From contig NZ_JAJEJT010000004.1 of NCBI RefSeq assembly GCF_021390645.1, positions 1 to 64,000 of the forward strand: a stretch of 64,000 nt of DNA, given 5' to 3'. A program made the position numbers and the translations under genes. Source of the DNA: Paraburkholderia flagellata. Its GTDB lineage: Bacteria; Pseudomonadota; Gammaproteobacteria; Burkholderiales; Burkholderiaceae. Numbering within the stretch: position 1 is the stretch's first letter; each line of letters starts with the position of its first letter. Shown here piece by piece: positions 9,278 to 16,887 of the stretch. The notes beneath the pieces were generated by a model that was not told the DNA's origin, made no database searches, and saw nothing but the letters and a program-made list of their open reading frames with translations.

Positions 9278-9748
9278 ATGTCAATGACGACGCGCAGGGA
9301 ATCCGTGGACCACCCGATACTGTTTCTGGACCTCGATGGCGTTCTCCATCCGCTGGGCGAGATTGCGCTCGACGGGAACGGCCAGCTGGCGAGGTACCCT
9401 ACGCTCTTTCGCTGGCGACCGATCCCGGAGACACTGCTCGACCCATTTCCCGAGGTCCGCATCGTGGTCAGTTCGGACTGGCGCCGGCTGTTCGATGACC
9501 CGAGCCTGGTGCAACTGCTCGGCCCGCTTGGCACCCGGTTCGATGGCGTGGTGCAAGCTTACGGTCCCTCACGGATGGATGAGATCCTGACGGAGGTAAA
9601 GCACAGAAACGTCACCCGCTGGCTGGCCCTCGACGATCATCTGAGCGTGGTGAACGCGGCCGCGAGTGATACCCGTCTCATCCCCTGCGATGCTGCCACC
9701 GGCCTGTCGTCCTCGTCGGTGCAGCAGTCGCTGCACGTGCGCTCGTAA
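9278..9748 (+). CDS. HAD-domain protein (Swiss-Army-Knife RNA-repair type)
   Basis: 156 residues. The first HAD motif LFLDLDGVLHP (about 15-25) carries both catalytic Asp residues, motif II is IVVSSDWR, and a late acidic segment WLALDDH completes a compact HAD fold without a cap. This short form matches the HAD family known from RNA-repair proteins and stand-alone accessory genes, where a polynucleotide phosphatase role is proposed. Alternative starts lie at 9278 and 9284. Its neighbour at 10123-10392 belongs to another family linked to RNA end processing. Confidence 0.7.
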   Translation: MSMTTRRESVDHPILFLDLDGVLHPLGEIALDGNGQLARYPTLFRWRPIPETLLDPFPEVRIVVSSDWRRLFDDPSLVQLLGPLGTRFDGVVQAYGPSRMDEILTEVKHRNVTRWLALDDHLSVVNAAASDTRLIPCDAATGLSSSSVQQSLHVRS

Positions 9749-9866
9749 AGCTCCGGTAAGACAGCCTGGCTTGAGCCTGATGGCAGGAGAGAATCTCGCC
9801 GCAGAGGATGGATATACTGTGTTATCGGTGCGTCCTTCGTGCCTTTGTCCAGCCTGGAGCCCTGCC

Positions 9867-9983
9867 ATGAGCATGTCCCTGGGATTTCTCCTGCCGTTGC
9901 TCTATATCCCGGCAGGCGCCGCCGTGGTCGGCTGGCTCATCGGGCGGCTGATTCGCGGCCGCAAACCGCACCCTGAAGACTGA
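9867..9983 (+). CDS. Possible 38-residue single-span membrane peptide
   Basis: ATG 9867 is preceded by TGGAG at 7 nt. The peptide has one hydrophobic helix (LGFLLPLLYIPAGAAVVGWL), then a basic tail (GRLIRGRKP) and an acidic end. Size and shape recall small membrane toxins of type I systems or small stress proteins. No antisense RNA promoter could be confirmed. Without homologue evidence it remains tentative. Confidence 0.4.
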   Translation: MSMSLGFLLPLLYIPAGAAVVGWLIGRLIRGRKPHPED

Positions 9984-10122
9984 ACCTGCGCCCGACCATG
10001 CCCTCCGCGCCTTTTTCGCGTGAGCGCAAGCGACTCGTTGACCGCATCCGGGTGACACCGACCGCGAACAAGCCCTGCCATCGGCTTCATGCGGGCCGGC
10101 GCTGATTCGCGTGCCGCGCTAT

Positions 10123-10392
10123 CTACGTAATAGCCGCGTCCATTTTCAGGCGGGCGGACGGGTTTGCCGAATGTACGTGAATGACCGGCGGTGGCATGCT
10201 GTACACGGCGACCTGCTCTTCCAGCCATAGCAGAACCGTGTAGCCCGTGCCGCGCGCATCGTCACCCAGATCGTGGTCGAGCGACAGTTCGGTCACCTCT
10301 CCCGTTCTGAGAAGCGCGATGGCCTCGTCAGGCCAGAATGCGCGCACCCAGCCGTCGGGTGTAATGCGTTCATCGTCCAGAAAGACTTTCAC
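10123..10392 (-). CDS. Cyclic-phosphate-processing receiver-like (cREC) protein
   Basis: 89 residues. It begins MKVFLDDER with the receiver-like acidic pair, then WVRAFWPDEAIALL, LSLDHDLGDD with the conserved Asp residues, and HVHSANPSARLKMDAAI. This matches the small receiver-derived family proposed to process cyclic phosphate RNA ends. It stops at a TAG soon after KMDAAIT. Reading on in frame gives a coherent short tail (IARHANQRRPA) to a TGA, so the TAG may have replaced a sense codon such as Gln. Confidence 0.72.
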   Translation of the reverse strand: MKVFLDDERITPDGWVRAFWPDEAIALLRTGEVTELSLDHDLGDDARGTGYTVLLWLEEQVAVYSMPPPVIHVHSANPSARLKMDAAIT

Positions 10393-10526
10393 TTCGCCCT
10401 CGCCGGTCCGGTCCGATCTGGCTATGTTGCCATATCCCCGCAGGCTGACGACCGGCCTGTGTTAGCAGCTCTGTACACGCGTCATCGCGACCTACCGGCG
10501 ATGCCGGATTTTTTGGGAGACACGGC

Positions 10527-10868
10527 ATGGCGCAGCGCCTGCAGGTCATCCTCGGGAACCTCTACAGGCGGTCAGATGACGGCCTGCGCCAGGTCTTCGC
10601 GCTGTCATAGCCGGATGCAGAACGTCTGCCAATCCTGGCATAGATCGCCATCATCCCGATCACGGTGCCAGCGCGGCCGCCTGCCGCCCTCGGTAGCTTC
10701 CTCCATGTCCTGCGCCTGGGCTTTGCCGACGTGGATTTCCTGAACCTGGACCTGTCCAACAGGGCCCGTGCCAAGCTCACCGACGCGGTCACGCTTGAAC
10801 GCACCGAGGGCATTCGTGTCGTCGTCGAAGGCATGCCGGATGCAATAACGTCAGTGGTCGTTCACTGA
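10527..10868 (+). pseudogene. Small gene interrupted by two in-frame TAG codons
   Basis: ATG 10527 has a strong GGGAG at 7 nt. The frame runs 113 codons to a TGA and is interrupted only at 10608-10610 and 10641-10643, both TAG. The parts read MAQRLQVILGNLYRRSDDG, then PDAERLPILA, then IAIIPITVPARPPAALGSF and on to VVEGMPDAITSVVVH, which together look like one protein. The family is not recognised. The simplest reading is a pseudogene with two nonsense mutations. Confidence 0.45.
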
Positions 10869-10876
10869 GAAGCGGG

Positions 10877-11040
10877 CTACTCGCGCTCATGTGCCATCGC
10901 CGCGGCTGCATCGGCTCTACGGTTACCGGGTGGGGCCCGGGGCACCTGTAGGATGCGAATCCCTCGATCGTTGGCGTGATGACGGGTGAGGTCCTCGGTG
11001 CGGACACCGACGAAGTTGCCGCCCGCTGACATCATCCAGC
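10877..11040 (-). pseudogene. 3' fragment of an unknown gene abutting the palindromic repeat
   Basis: A minus-strand frame (NRALRWMMSAGGNFVGVRT and onward) stays open up to the left end of the repeat element and stops at TAG 10877-10879. The nearest ATG pair is at 11033-11035. The frame looks as if its 5' part was lost where the repeat element begins. No domain recognised. Confidence 0.3.
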
Positions 11041-11061
11041 GAAGCGCCCGGTTGCCTCGCC

Positions 11062-11314
11062 ATGGTGGCGTTTCGGAGTCTATGGTGGCGTTTCGGAATA
11101 CGCACGGTGGCGTTTCTGAAGGTTTATGGTGGCGTTTCGGAATATAAACAGCGTATTCGCCGGCTCCTGCCTAACAAAGCAGGCATTTCCATGCCGTTTG
11201 GAGCACCAAATCCATACAGAAATGCACCAACCGTATTCCGAAACGCCACCATAGACTCCGAAACGCCACCATAGCTATTCCGAAACGCCACCATAGACTC
11301 CGAAACGCCACCAT
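11062..11314. repeat. 253-bp palindromic element with eight copies of a 16-bp motif
   Basis: Four copies of ATGGTGGCGTTTCGGA lie in direct orientation at 11062, 11082, 11104 (degenerate) and 11126. Four inverted copies lie at 11237-11252, 11257-11272, 11279-11294 and 11299-11314. Start-to-start spacing is 20-22 bp, about two helix turns, and the outer 39 bp of each side are identical inverted repeats. The 95-bp centre codes for nothing visible. The form resembles the multi-site ends of IS21/Tn7-like transposons brought together as a miniature element, or an iteron array. Confidence 0.75.
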
Positions 11315-11345
11315 AGGCTCCCGGGTCAGCCGGGCGGCGACGGGA

Positions 11346-11822
11346 TCAGGTGAACGCATATGCATTCGCGCGGGCATCGTGCAGGGCGTGGTGATCGCTC
11401 AGGCCGGACTCCATGAAAAACCGCTCTTTCTCGAGGTCATTGATCCGGCGATAGACATTTTCAGTCTTCCAGCCTTTCGGCAGGCGATACCCGGGCAGGT
11501 GCTCGACCAGCCGGAGATCGCCTTCATAGTCGAAGCAGAGAACTGGCGTGGGCTTGAGTGGCACCTCGGCGAGCCACGCCAGCAGTTCCTGGCGCACCTG
11601 ACGGGCCGGCATGGCGCGGCCGGGCGGATTGCCCAGCTGCGGCAGCACCGTTTGCCGCACAAAATCACTACACAGCGCACGCTCGAAGTCGGACACCTCC
11701 GCGTAGAACTCGCGCCCGTCTTCGCCCACAATCGCCAGCGAGATCAGCTCGCAAGACTCGAACGACGTGAACTCGGTATCGAGGAAATAGCGGGTCTTCC
11801 ATGGGCTGCGTGGTCCAGTCAT
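11346..11822 (-). CDS. 3'-5' exoribonuclease-like (DEDD fold) protein, copy 1
   Basis: 158 residues from ATG 11822. The start of a DEDD exonuclease is clear: YFLDTEFTSF (first Asp and Glu), then CSDFVRQTVLPQLG, LCFDYEGD (acidic site II/III) and HHALHDARANAYA (the DEDDh-type His and Asp). It matches the Rv2179c-like short exoribonuclease family. A weak Shine-Dalgarno leaves the start uncertain, and an extension to 11891 is possible. A paralogue with the same motif order lies at 14502-15020. Confidence 0.78.
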   Translation of the reverse strand: MTGPRSPWKTRYFLDTEFTSFESCELISLAIVGEDGREFYAEVSDFERALCSDFVRQTVLPQLGNPPGRAMPARQVRQELLAWLAEVPLKPTPVLCFDYEGDLRLVEHLPGYRLPKGWKTENVYRRINDLEKERFFMESGLSDHHALHDARANAYAFT

Positions 11823-11887
11823 CGACGTTGTGTCCCGGTTGCTTCGAGCCAGCGGTGCAAGGCGCGCTGAATTGACGCGCCCAAGTG

Positions 11888-12364
11888 TCATTCCTCGCCG
11901 ACGTCATCGTCCCGTCGCATGGCATCGAGGTCACCGTGCCAGTTGAGCTTGCCGCGGAGCTGGAGAAGTTCCGACTGCCTGGCAAGGTAACGGTAAGCCC
12001 AGCAATGAGGTGTTCGACCGACTCGAAAGGAAGTACAGAACGGTTCCTGCCCGGACGCTCGCGGAACCGGGCGGCAGTCAGCCGGGTATCCCTGGCCAGC
12101 ACCGGAATTGTCAATGCCGCGCTCAATCAGGCCCCCCTCCGATTGAGAGATCCGCAGCCATGCTCCGAGTGTTTCCTTGACGCACTGCGGGCACAGGTCG
12201 ATTTCGAGCTTGTTTCCATCACCAAAAATCTAGCCGTAGCCCCCGTGGAAAGAGACCGACAACTTCTCCTGCCACTCAAAGTCGTCGGGCGTCATGCGGC
12301 GCTGGCAGCGGTCACAGGTACAGGCGGCAATGTCCTGCACGACCTTATCCTGATATTCGAACAT
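11888..12364 (-). pseudogene. Cys-rich small protein gene with one in-frame TAG
   Basis: From ATG 12364 the frame reads MFEYQDKVVQDIAACTCDRC, then RRMTPDDFEWQEKLSVSF and GGYG, meets TAG at 12230-12232, and continues IFGDGNKLEIDLCPQCVKE. The paired CTCDRC and CPQC motifs suggest a zinc ribbon split by the stop. The same frame stays open to TGA 11888-11890 and its C terminus (LRGKLNWHGDLDAMRRDD) resembles the tail of VapB-type antitoxins. It may be a chimera of two decayed genes. A second, more decayed relative lies at 12624-12838. Confidence 0.55.
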
Positions 12365-12623
12365 GCTTTACCCCTACCCTTGTGCTCCGATGCGGTTTTC
12401 GAAAATGCGCACACCTCCCCCAAGCGGGATGCTCCACGGTCTGCGTCCCGGCGATTGCGTCGGCCCTCCGCGAAAACATCTTCATGGGTACCCGGCTCAC
12501 CCGACAGTGCTCCGGCTTCGGGTGCTCTCTCGCGCAACAGGTTGCCTTCTTCGGCCACTGGCTGCCCCCAGAGAGGCGTACGCGCCATCATCCGCCGCAC
12601 GCGCTCGAGGCGAGCGCCATCTG

Positions 12624-12838
12624 CGGGCCCGGGCGTCACGCGCAGCCCCGGGTGTGTCGCGCACACGCGCTGGCACAGGACGTTGGTGACGCGCGCCATC
12701 TCCGAAATCCGGGGCATCGCCGCCGTACCCGATGAACGACGCCCACCTGTCAATCCACGTCGCCAGGGATCATGTGCCGGCCGCAGTGATCACACGCGCA
12801 GACAGTGATTTCCTGAACTATGTTGCAGCGATATTCGC
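12624..12838 (-). pseudogene. Decayed paralogue of the Cys-rich small protein
   Basis: Fragments in different frames reproduce the order of the 12364 gene: EYRCNIVQEITVCACDHCG, RHMIPGDVD then TGA, FIGYGGDAPDFGDG, and RVTNVLCQR with a frame change. At least one stop and two frameshifts are needed, so it is a pseudogene. The rest of 12365-12865 shows nothing supported. Confidence 0.45.
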
Positions 12839-12865
12839 GCCTGCCTGTTCCCTTTGCCGGCGCCG

Positions 12866-13339
12866 TCAGGTGTACGTTCCATAGTCGAGCCGGGTCAGGA
12901 GGTCATAGATAACTCTTGTGCCTTCGGCACTTCGCAGAAGATCAACGGGCCTTCGCCCATCGAGCCCGTAGGCCGGAGTTTCAAGCCAGCCCTCCGCACC
13001 TTCCTCGCAACCAAAAACGCCCGTCGCCTGATCAAACATCGCGGAAACGCGAACAAAGAATGTTGACCGGGCAGCAGGTGTTTTGCGCGCGACAAAATCA
13101 CGCGGCCTCAGGACAGGCCGGCTCAGGGCCTCGCGCATCCGGTCCAGCACGCGCATCGCAGCCTCATCGCCTTCGTCTGCGAACCAGAAAGGGCTGGCAG
13201 TCTCGACCGAGTAGCATTCAGGGCGGCCATCGCAGTAATAAACCTCGCGGATGTCACGCCAGGTTTCATTGCCTTCGCCGAACTCCATGACACGGTATTG
13301 CCAGAGAGCTTCCCGCTCAGGGGGCTTGCTTTTAGCCAT
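12866..13339 (-). CDS. ParS/MbcA-like antitoxin domain fused to an unknown N-terminal domain
   Basis: 157 residues; AGGAG lies 5 nt before the ATG. The C-terminal about 50 residues (FGCEEGAEGWLETPAYGL, then GRRPVDLLRSAEGTRVI and LTRLDYGTY) match the toxin-binding domain of Xre/MbcA/ParS antitoxins. The N-terminal half (ALWQYRVMEFGEGNETW to MREALSRPVLRPRDF) looks like a separate Burkholderia hypothetical family. The antitoxin HTH is missing, so the gene may be a deletion fusion. No RES-domain toxin is nearby. Confidence 0.6.
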   Translation of the reverse strand: MAKSKPPEREALWQYRVMEFGEGNETWRDIREVYYCDGRPECYSVETASPFWFADEGDEAAMRVLDRMREALSRPVLRPRDFVARKTPAARSTFFVRVSAMFDQATGVFGCEEGAEGWLETPAYGLDGRRPVDLLRSAEGTRVIYDLLTRLDYGTYT

Positions 13340-13669
13340 CTACGCTCCTGTCCATCCTGACCCAGTGAGGCCTACACTCCTGTCCCATGGCGGATGCGTG
13401 CGAGCGTCGTTTGGACCCGGTCCACCCCGTCTGCATCCGACAGCAAATCAACTGTCTCGCCGGTCCCAGAGTCTGGTTTCGCGTCCGCAGCCACTGAACG
13501 CCGGGCACGGCACTTTCAAACACGTCGGTTGCATCCTCGTATACACGACGACCCGTCCCCCCAGCCCAGCGAGACTCCCTTCAGCGGCTGGCTGACCGGA
13601 CCGCGCCGGGATCCGTCCCAGCACGAGCTCGGGATCGCCTCGCTCCGATTCTTCATTGGCATCTATCAT
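13332..13669 (-). pseudogene. Hypothetical gene with probable frameshift
   Basis: ATG 13669 has a very good GGGAGGA at 5 nt and starts MIDANEESERGDPELVLGRI. After VVVYTRMQPT the likely continuation moves to another frame (VFESAVPGVQWLRTRN, then QTLGPARQLICC), which ends at 13332. I do not recognise the family. The 300 bp from 13670 to 13967 hold no supported gene. Confidence 0.35.
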
Positions 13670-13967
13670 CCTGTCCTCCCGCTCGGCGGTGGCTGATGGT
13701 GACCGAAACATATCGAGACTGCGCAGCGCCTTCCACGCAGTCGGTCATCGACCGTGACCGCAGTGCGCAACGCTCTCCTCCGCCATAGATCGGGCGACGC
13801 ACATGCCTCACCTGCCCAGCCGACGCCTCAAAGATTGATGCAGGCAGCCAGTAACGCGTGCAGCTGACTCCATGCGCGCGTGCAGCCTCTCTCGCGAATA
13901 TCCCCTTCCCTCCCACCGGCCGGCGGACGCAACCCCCATGCAAGTTCGTTGCGTATTGACGTCGCGA

Positions 13968-14414
13968 CTAGCCATGCCAAACCCCTCTAGCCTCCACCTG
14001 CGCCGCGGCAATCACACGCCCGGGCTCCGTTGCAAGCAGATCGAGTGGACGCTTGCCACCCAGGTACCTGTTCACCGATGCAAACCAGTACGCGAGGTGC
14101 CAGCCGTCCTTCGTGCTGTCAAAGACTCGAAGGACATCTGCAAGCGCCGCTACCGGTCGATACTGGCGTTCAGGATCCAGACCGTAGGCTGGGAAGTAGT
14201 CGTGTTGTCCGTACCTGACCGAAAAGATCCGGCCCTCTGCTATCCAGCAATCGGGCCGCACTGGCGACCCAGATGCGTCCGGGCACGCGAGCCCGGCGAC
14301 CTGCTCCGCGGTCAGCCAGTCGCTCGCTTCGAATACAGCCCCTCTGGCCGCCCGAAGCATCGAGGCGTCGCTCTTGCGGATATGCACACCTTGCACCATA
14401 TGCAGATCGCTCAT
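13968..14414 (-). CDS. ParS/MbcA-like small protein (DWLTAEQ family), copy 1
   Basis: 148 residues. The N-terminal half has a winged-helix-like feel (ASDWLTAEQVAGLA, DCWIAEGRIFSVRYG, DYFPAYGLDP). The C-terminal half (LAYWFASVNRYLGGKRPLDL, LATEPGRVIAAAQ) matches the DUF2384/ParS toxin-binding fold. Such proteins are antitoxins of RES-type toxins when paired, but no toxin gene adjoins it. It ends in TAG. A diverged paralogue lies at 17305-17724. Confidence 0.65.
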   Translation of the reverse strand: MSDLHMVQGVHIRKSDASMLRAARGAVFEASDWLTAEQVAGLACPDASGSPVRPDCWIAEGRIFSVRYGQHDYFPAYGLDPERQYRPVAALADVLRVFDSTKDGWHLAYWFASVNRYLGGKRPLDLLATEPGRVIAAAQVEARGVWHG

Positions 14415-14501
14415 GCCTGGCTCGGTTCCATGTGAGCCCGCCCATCACGCCGCTCTGCTCCTTCAGTCTTGCCCACGTTGCTCGAGATGAGAACGCCGCG
14501 C

Positions 14502-15020
14502 TCAGCCGGCGAAGGCGTAGAAATTAGCCCGCGCGTCGTGCAGTGCGTGGTGCTCCCCGCCGTGCTGCTCGAAATACGCCGCACGCCGCTGGGCATCGCA
14601 CCGGCCAGCGATGTTTTCGAGCGTCCAGCCGCGCGGCAAAGGGGCTGCAAGCAGGAACCGGAGCAGGTTCAAGTCCGTTTCATGGTCGTAGCAGAGTATC
14701 GGCCCCGACATAGGTGAAATTTCTCCGAGCCACACGCGCAGGGCTTCACGCAGTTGTTCAAATGGCATTGCGCACCCCTCGATGCGGCCTAGTTGGGGCA
14801 GCACCACCGCATGCACAAAGTCACTGCATAGCGCCTCATCGTAATCGGTCCGCTCACCGTAGAAATCGTCGCCGTTCTCCCCGGCGATAGCGAGGCTGAT
14901 GAGCTGGCAGGACCCAAAACTGGTGTACTCGGTGTCGATGAAGTACCGCGTGTTCCTTTCGGTGAAGTCACCGTGCTGTACAGGAAATACGATCGCACCG
15001 TGAAAGCTCGTATCGATCAT
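14502..15020 (-). CDS. 3'-5' exoribonuclease-like (DEDD fold) protein, copy 2
   Basis: 172 residues from ATG 15020, chosen because GGAGGTGAG lies 5-8 nt upstream; the frame extends further 5' without such a site. Motifs match copy 1: YFIDTEYTSFGSCQLISLAI, CSDFVHAVVLPQLG, LCYDHETDL and HHALHDARANFYAF. All acidic residues of a DEDD nuclease and the late His/Asp are present, so it is probably active. Substrate unknown; the family acts on RNA 3' ends. Confidence 0.8.
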   Translation of the reverse strand: MIDTSFHGAIVFPVQHGDFTERNTRYFIDTEYTSFGSCQLISLAIAGENGDDFYGERTDYDEALCSDFVHAVVLPQLGRIEGCAMPFEQLREALRVWLGEISPMSGPILCYDHETDLNLLRFLLAAPLPRGWTLENIAGRCDAQRRAAYFEQHGGEHHALHDARANFYAFAG

Positions 15021-15236
15021 CGACGCCTCACCTCCGACCAGTGCATGTTGACCGAGCCCGGATGGCGCCACATGCTCCCCGCGCGAAGGACTATTTCAGG
15101 ACCCTAATACAGGGCGATGCCAGCTCGCCGGCGCTGAAGTCTGTCTCGTTCGGGCACAAGAGGAGCCAGATCTTGTTACATTTTGCACATTATAGATTGT
15201 AGCTCAATCAAGTGCATCCGATGACATTGCTCCTAT

Positions 15237-15566
15237 TTGACCATCGTGAGCAATCAGTCACTTCGCAGCGGCTTGGGGAGAGCTCTCAAGGCGGCTCGGC
15301 GATACCGGGCCGTTTCCCAGGAATCGATGACCGCAACCAGTCGGACATACTTGAGTTCGGTCGAAAGGGGCCGACAAAGCCCGACGCTCGACAAGTTGGA
15401 AGGAATCGCCAACGATATTGACGTCCATCCGTTGACGTTACTAATCTACGCCTACACGGCGGGGGCATCGGAGAGCGAGGTACAAAAAACCAAATCGCGA
15501 GTTGAACGCGAACTTGAGAATCTGGTCCTCTTTGATCAAGGCGGATTAGCGATTGATTCAAGGTGA
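15237..15566 (+). CDS. Xre-family HTH regulator
   Basis: 109 residues from TTG 15237, or about 106 from GTG 15246; no clear Shine-Dalgarno decides between them. The Xre helix-turn-helix is clear: LGRALKAARRYRAVSQESM, then SRTYLSSVERGRQSPTLDKL. The C-terminal part is helical and charged (SEVQKTKSRVERELENL). One of few plus-strand genes in this stretch, it may control neighbouring antitoxin-like genes. The 165 bp upstream are AT-rich. Confidence 0.75.
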   Translation: MTIVSNQSLRSGLGRALKAARRYRAVSQESMTATSRTYLSSVERGRQSPTLDKLEGIANDIDVHPLTLLIYAYTAGASESEVQKTKSRVERELENLVLFDQGGLAIDSR

Positions 15567-15641
15567 CATCGGCAGGTCGGGGATGGATCATTTTCCACCT
15601 TTTCATGAGGCCATTTGTTGCCGATTGCTTTCCCGCGTCTC

Positions 15642-16037
15642 TCAGTTGATCGATTCAAGTTTTCTTGAAGGGAGGGGAAGGATGCCGGTCGCATTGTCTT
15701 CGCCATAGCCACGGCGCAATGTGAGCCCGCCCCCGGCATCCTCGCTGAGTGAAAGCATATCGCCAGTTTTCCATCCGAGTCGATCCAGCAGATCCAGCGG
15801 TAACATGAGGACAGCATTCCCGGTTTCACCATCAGCTTCCTCGAGGGTGGTGAGCATCGCATCTCCGGTCGGGACGCAGGCCTCTGGCAGGTAAGACAGC
15901 AATATCTTTGTCAGCGTGGTCCCGTTCTCTGGCAGCGTTAGCCAGCCAGCGCACAGGCTATCCGAATACCGTGCCCACGCAAGCACGAGGACGTCATCTG
16001 GCGCTGTGCGTCCGATGACCCTGAGACAGCTTCTCAT
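15642..16037 (-). CDS. Small protein with C-terminal AbrB/MazE-like DNA-binding segment
   Basis: 131 residues from ATG 16037; AGAAGA lies about 9 nt upstream. The C-terminal part (VLMLPLDLLDRLGWKTGDML, then LSEDAGGGLTLRR) has the swapped-hairpin AbrB/MazE pattern of antitoxins. The N-terminal part (VLVLAWARYSDSLCAGWLTL) is unrecognised. The ATG overlaps the stop of the ccdB remnant frame, so it probably belongs to the same mRNA. Confidence 0.5.
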   Translation of the reverse strand: MRSCLRVIGRTAPDDVLVLAWARYSDSLCAGWLTLPENGTTLTKILLSYLPEACVPTGDAMLTTLEEADGETGNAVLMLPLDLLDRLGWKTGDMLSLSEDAGGGLTLRRGYGEDNATGILPLPSRKLESIN

Positions 16038-16235
16038 CCGTAAAAGATCTTCTGGAAACTCCGTGGCGATTTTCGCAAGCTCGCTGCTGGGCTCCAGACA
16101 ACCAGGTTCCCGCCTTGCAGGTAGACGGCACACGGGCAGCAGCGCTCCACGCGAATTGGGTGGGCCACCCGTACCTCACCGTTTAAGTGACTCATAGCGT
16201 CAGCTTGCACGTCGCAAAGATATGGGTTGCTTGAC
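16034..16235 (-). pseudogene. ccdB: CcdB toxin remnant
   Basis: Directly after ccdA a frame reads VSVYPGSSSNPYLCDVQADA, then MSHLNGEVRVAHPI. This matches the first about 35 residues of CcdB toxins (YLLDVQ and a following V-V-P-L pattern). It has no start codon in the expected place (CTG where ATG is expected) and runs into unrelated sequence ending TGA 16034-16036. The toxin should be inactive. Confidence 0.55.
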
Positions 16236-16259
16236 GAGCCTGGATATACGCTAACCAGC

Positions 16260-16574
16260 TCACCAAAAGTTCCGAAACTGGGGCAGCGGCAGGCCGCGCT
16301 TTTCCACGTACTCGTTCGAACTCGCGATTGCATCCGCGTTTTGCTCCATCCAAACCTCGGCTCGCTTGTCTGTGACCGCCCTGGCCAATCCCACCTCGGC
16401 TGCTTGCGATACTTTGATGCCGAGATCCGTGGCTTCGGCAGGAAGATTTTCCGCGAGCGAAACGTTCGTGGACCTCTTCGGGGGTGCCGTATTGTGTGCC
16501 GTCGTTGGGAATCTCCGGACTGACTGATCCCTCACATGTTGCCACGAGCAACACATTCCGGGTTTGACGCTCAC
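16260..16574 (-). CDS. ccdA: CcdA-family antitoxin
   Basis: The 104-residue frame starts at GTG 16574. The core KRSTNVSLAENLPAEATDLG, then KVSQAAEVGLARAV and EKRGLPLPQFRNF, is a full CcdA antitoxin: an N-terminal ribbon-helix-helix and the C-terminal CcdB-binding tail. Typical CcdA has about 75-80 residues. The first about 28 residues here may be extra; the usual ATG next to NTAPPKRS is replaced by CAC. Only a remnant of the CcdB toxin remains downstream. Confidence 0.72.
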   Translation of the reverse strand: MSVKPGMCCSWQHVRDQSVRRFPTTAHNTAPPKRSTNVSLAENLPAEATDLGIKVSQAAEVGLARAVTDKRAEVWMEQNADAIASSNEYVEKRGLPLPQFRNFW

Positions 16575-16780
16575 CGCTCCTCATTCGTCTTTTTCGACGG
16601 GTTCAGTTGGATCATCGTAGTTTGTGACCGAGCCGCGCAGCCGACGAAAGACGTCATCTCAATGGCGACGCCCTCAAGTTCGAGCTAGACCACTACTGAC
16701 TCGAAAACCTCTTCATAAAGATGCCAAGCCGGGTCGTCGCCTTCGTCGCAGTGACGCGCAAGGGTCGTCTTAGTACTCAT
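16571..16780 (-). pseudogene. Small hypothetical gene with one in-frame TAG
   Basis: ATG 16780 starts MSTKTTLARHCDEGDDPAWH, then LYEEVFESVVV, TAG at 16685-16687, then LELEGVAIEMTS and on to TGA 16571-16573. It looks like a family of small proteins starting MSTKTTLA in Burkholderiaceae, with Tyr expected at the stop. Its ATG overlaps the stop of the preceding frame, and its own stop overlaps the ccdA GTG, so four frames here are coupled. Confidence 0.5.
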
Positions 16781-16887
16781 GGAGTTCTCCAATTCTCTGC
16801 CGGTCGCCATAGCGACGGCATCGCAAGCTCAAAGTTCTCGTACGGTTCAGCAGTTACTGGCCCCGATGAAGTCAGTGCGCTATTCAT
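16777..16887 (-). CDS. 36-residue frame in an overlapping mini-operon
   Basis: ATG 16887 has GGGAG at 6 nt. The product, MNSALTSSGPVTAEPYENFE and onward, has no recognised domain. Both ends use 4-bp ATGA overlaps with the neighbouring frames at 16884-17045 and 16571-16780, a sign of translational coupling. Confidence 0.4.
   Translation of the reverse strand: MNSALTSSGPVTAEPYENFELAMPSLWRPAENWRTP

Noticed and set aside
11062..11314. CRISPR-like repeat array
   Set aside because: Gaps between copies are only 4-6 bp apart from the central 95 bp, and half the copies are inverted; there are no spacers and no cas genes.
11885..12808. 307-codon plus-strand frame
   Set aside because: It overlaps two decayed Cys-rich genes on the minus strand whose motifs are clear; its own product is low-complexity.
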